NCBI GenBank assembly: GCA_905215595.1 | Contig: CAJMQZ010000104.1 | Span: 1-7,057, forward strand | Reading direction: 5' to 3' | Origin: an uncultured bacterium | GTDB lineage: Bacteria > Bacillota > Clostridia > Oscillospirales > Ruminococcaceae | Length of the DNA: 7,057 nt | Shown here: piece after piece, positions 6,123 through 7,057 of the stretch | Numbering within the stretch: the stretch's first letter is position 1 | Layout of the letters: each line of letters begins with the position of its first letter | Program-made: the position numbers and the translations under genes | The notes under the pieces: model-generated | Databases searched by the model: none | What the model saw: the letters and a program-made list of their open reading frames with translations, nothing else | What the model was told of the DNA's origin: nothing

Positions 6123-6225
6123 GCTTGTTACTCCCATCTGTTCGTTTTGTGTACGGGAACTTTTCTGGGCTTAGTGTGGGACAGCGGCGGGCAGTTTATG
6201 CAAGGGGACAAAAAAGACACGCAAA
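6123..6225. other. Intergenic region upstream of the M23 gene
   Basis: About 100 bp between the GH105 terminator and the M23 start. It should hold the promoter of the M23 gene, because a strong terminator lies upstream. I see -35-like hexamers on the minus strand (TTGTCC and TTGCAT, about 6200–6210) but no -10 box at standard spacing, so I cannot place a sigma-A promoter. No palindrome or small gene is evident. Confidence 0.4.
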
Positions 6226-6263
6226 AAGGCTGAGCAGCCGCTTTTTTGCAGCTGCTCAGCCTT
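6226..6263 (-). terminator. Rho-independent terminator of the GH105 gene
   Basis: A perfect 13-bp stem (AAGGCTGAGCAGC at 6226–6238 with its exact complement at 6251–6263) encloses a 12-base loop containing six T's on the plus strand. It lies 18 nt beyond the GH105 stop on the minus strand. In that direction the stem ends in CC followed by five T's (6227–6223, partly within the stem). On the plus strand there is no T-tract after the stem, so it works mainly for the GH105 gene. Confidence 0.85.
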
Positions 6264-6281
6264 GCTGTATCCCGTTTTTGG

Positions 6282-7057
6282 TTACTTCCGTGCTATCATT
6301 TCGGTATAAGCCAGCACCAGCGGGCCTACGCCCTTGGCATCGTTGCAGACCACCGGCTCGCTGAAGTAGTAGGCCAGAGAGCCGTCACGGTGATCCTTGC
6401 CGCCCAGACCCGCCACAAGGCAGATGCCGTCCAGCTGCAAGCTGCCGTCCGGGTTCTTGGACAGATACCGGTCGCAGGTGCCGTAGAAAGCCTTCTCCGC
6501 CCATGCAGCCATGCGTTTGGGCAGATAGCCCAGACGCACGCCCTTGAGCACTGCGTAGGCGAACAGGGCGGTGCCGCTGGTCTCCAGATAGTTGCCCTCG
6601 GCCTCCGGGTGGTCGATGACCTGCCAGAACATCCCGCTCTGCTCGTCCTGGAACTTGTGCATATCCTCCACGGTCTGCTTGAGCATGGCCATGATGCCGC
6701 GATACTCGTTGTACAGCTGCTCGTCCATGCGTTCCAGCACATCCACCATCGCCACAAGGAACCAGCCCATGGCGCGCAGCCAGAAGTTGGGGCTGCAACC
6801 GGTCTCGGGGTCTGCCCAGTACATCTGGCGGCTCTCATCGTAGCCGTGGTAGTACAGGCCGGTCTTTTCGTCCCGCATGTGCTTTTTGATGTTCATGAAC
6901 TGCTTGTAGCTGTCGATGCAGCCCTGCATCTTGTTAAAGCGGGTCTCGTACTCCATGTAGAAGGGCTGCGCCATATAGGTGCCGTCCAGCCACACCTGCC
7001 ACGGATAGATGTCCTTGTGCCAGAAGTTGCCCTCCTTGGTGCGGGGCTGGGTGAGCA
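6282..7057 (-). CDS. Glycoside hydrolase family 105, unsaturated rhamnogalacturonyl-type hydrolase, C-terminal part
   Basis: The frame is open to the right edge, so the N-terminus is missing; 257 residues are visible. GH105 (YteR/RhiN-like) enzymes remove the unsaturated uronic acid that polysaccharide lyases leave on pectin (rhamnogalacturonan) fragments, normally in the cytosol. Visible signatures are NFWHKDIYPWQVWLDGTYM (residues 10–28 of the visible part, Asp24), YYHGYDES (68–75, Asp73) and FWLRAMGW (91–98), with the family's (alpha/alpha)6-barrel pattern of aromatic and helical segments. The two Asp motifs correspond to the conserved acidic pair of the family. A GTG at 6995 can be read as a start, but it is the Val of VWLDG inside a conserved motif, so the true start is upstream of the window. 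The stop is TAA at 6284–6282, followed by a terminator. Exact substrate, rhamnogalacturonan or another unsaturated uronide, is uncertain. Confidence 0.9.
   Translation of the reverse strand, partial: LTQPRTKEGNFWHKDIYPWQVWLDGTYMAQPFYMEYETRFNKMQGCIDSYKQFMNIKKHMRDEKTGLYYHGYDESRQMYWADPETGCSPNFWLRAMGWFLVAMVDVLERMDEQLYNEYRGIMAMLKQTVEDMHKFQDEQSGMFWQVIDHPEAEGNYLETSGTALFAYAVLKGVRLGYLPKRMAAWAEKAFYGTCDRYLSKNPDGSLQLDGICLVAGLGGKDHRDGSLAYYFSEPVVCNDAKGVGPLVLAYTEMIARK

Noticed and set aside
6226..6263. The long perfect inverted repeat as a mobile-element end or regulatory RNA
   Set aside because: Its position 18 nt after a stop codon and the T-tract on the matching strand fit a plain transcription terminator; no second copy or transposase is present.

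Overview
The window is high-GC, gene-dense bacterial DNA. It most likely comes from a Gram-positive gut clostridium of the Oscillospiraceae/Ruminococcaceae type (Faecalibacterium, Gemmiger or Subdoligranulum-like). This rests on the gene order flavoprotein–cmk–plsC–ispH, which is typical of Clostridia, on strong AGGAGG-type ribosome binding sites, on sigma-A-like promoters, and on a SpoIIQ-like M23 protein next to a plant-pectin GH105 enzyme. The genus is an inference; no rRNA or other marker gene is present.

Layout. (1) Positions 1–3216, minus strand: a compact housekeeping operon read right to left. It encodes a HI0933/BaiN-type flavoprotein, cytidylate kinase (cmk), a 1-acylglycerol-3-phosphate acyltransferase (plsC) and the N-terminal part of IspH (cut by the left edge). 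Gaps are 53, 24 and 3 nt, and a good extended -10 promoter lies at 3254–3282. (2) Positions 3217–5312: a divergent accessory unit on the plus strand, made of a TetR-family repressor and an MFS transporter. Two closely matching palindromes with identical geometry, one before each gene, look like the repressor's operators. A rho-independent terminator separates the two genes. (3) Positions 5319–5348: a hairpin shared by the convergent ends of the transporter and the next gene. (4) Positions 5358–6122, minus strand: a membrane-anchored M23/LytM protein of the SpoIIQ-like type. (5) Positions 6226–7057, minus strand: a strong terminator and the C-terminal part of a GH105 unsaturated glucuronyl/galacturonyl hydrolase, cut by the right edge.

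How the parts work together. The left operon joins isoprenoid precursor synthesis, phospholipid acylation and CMP/dCMP phosphorylation (which feeds CDP-diacylglycerol and nucleotide supply), plus a flavoprotein of unclear substrate. The TetR–MFS pair reads as a self-contained, ligand-inducible efflux module. The M23 and GH105 genes are separate transcription units. I see no tRNA, rRNA, CRISPR array, insertion sequence or phage gene, and no intergenic stretch over about 180 bp. I found no convincing evidence for a new biological system. The most informative non-coding signal is the operator pair and its relation to the terminator between tetR and the transporter.
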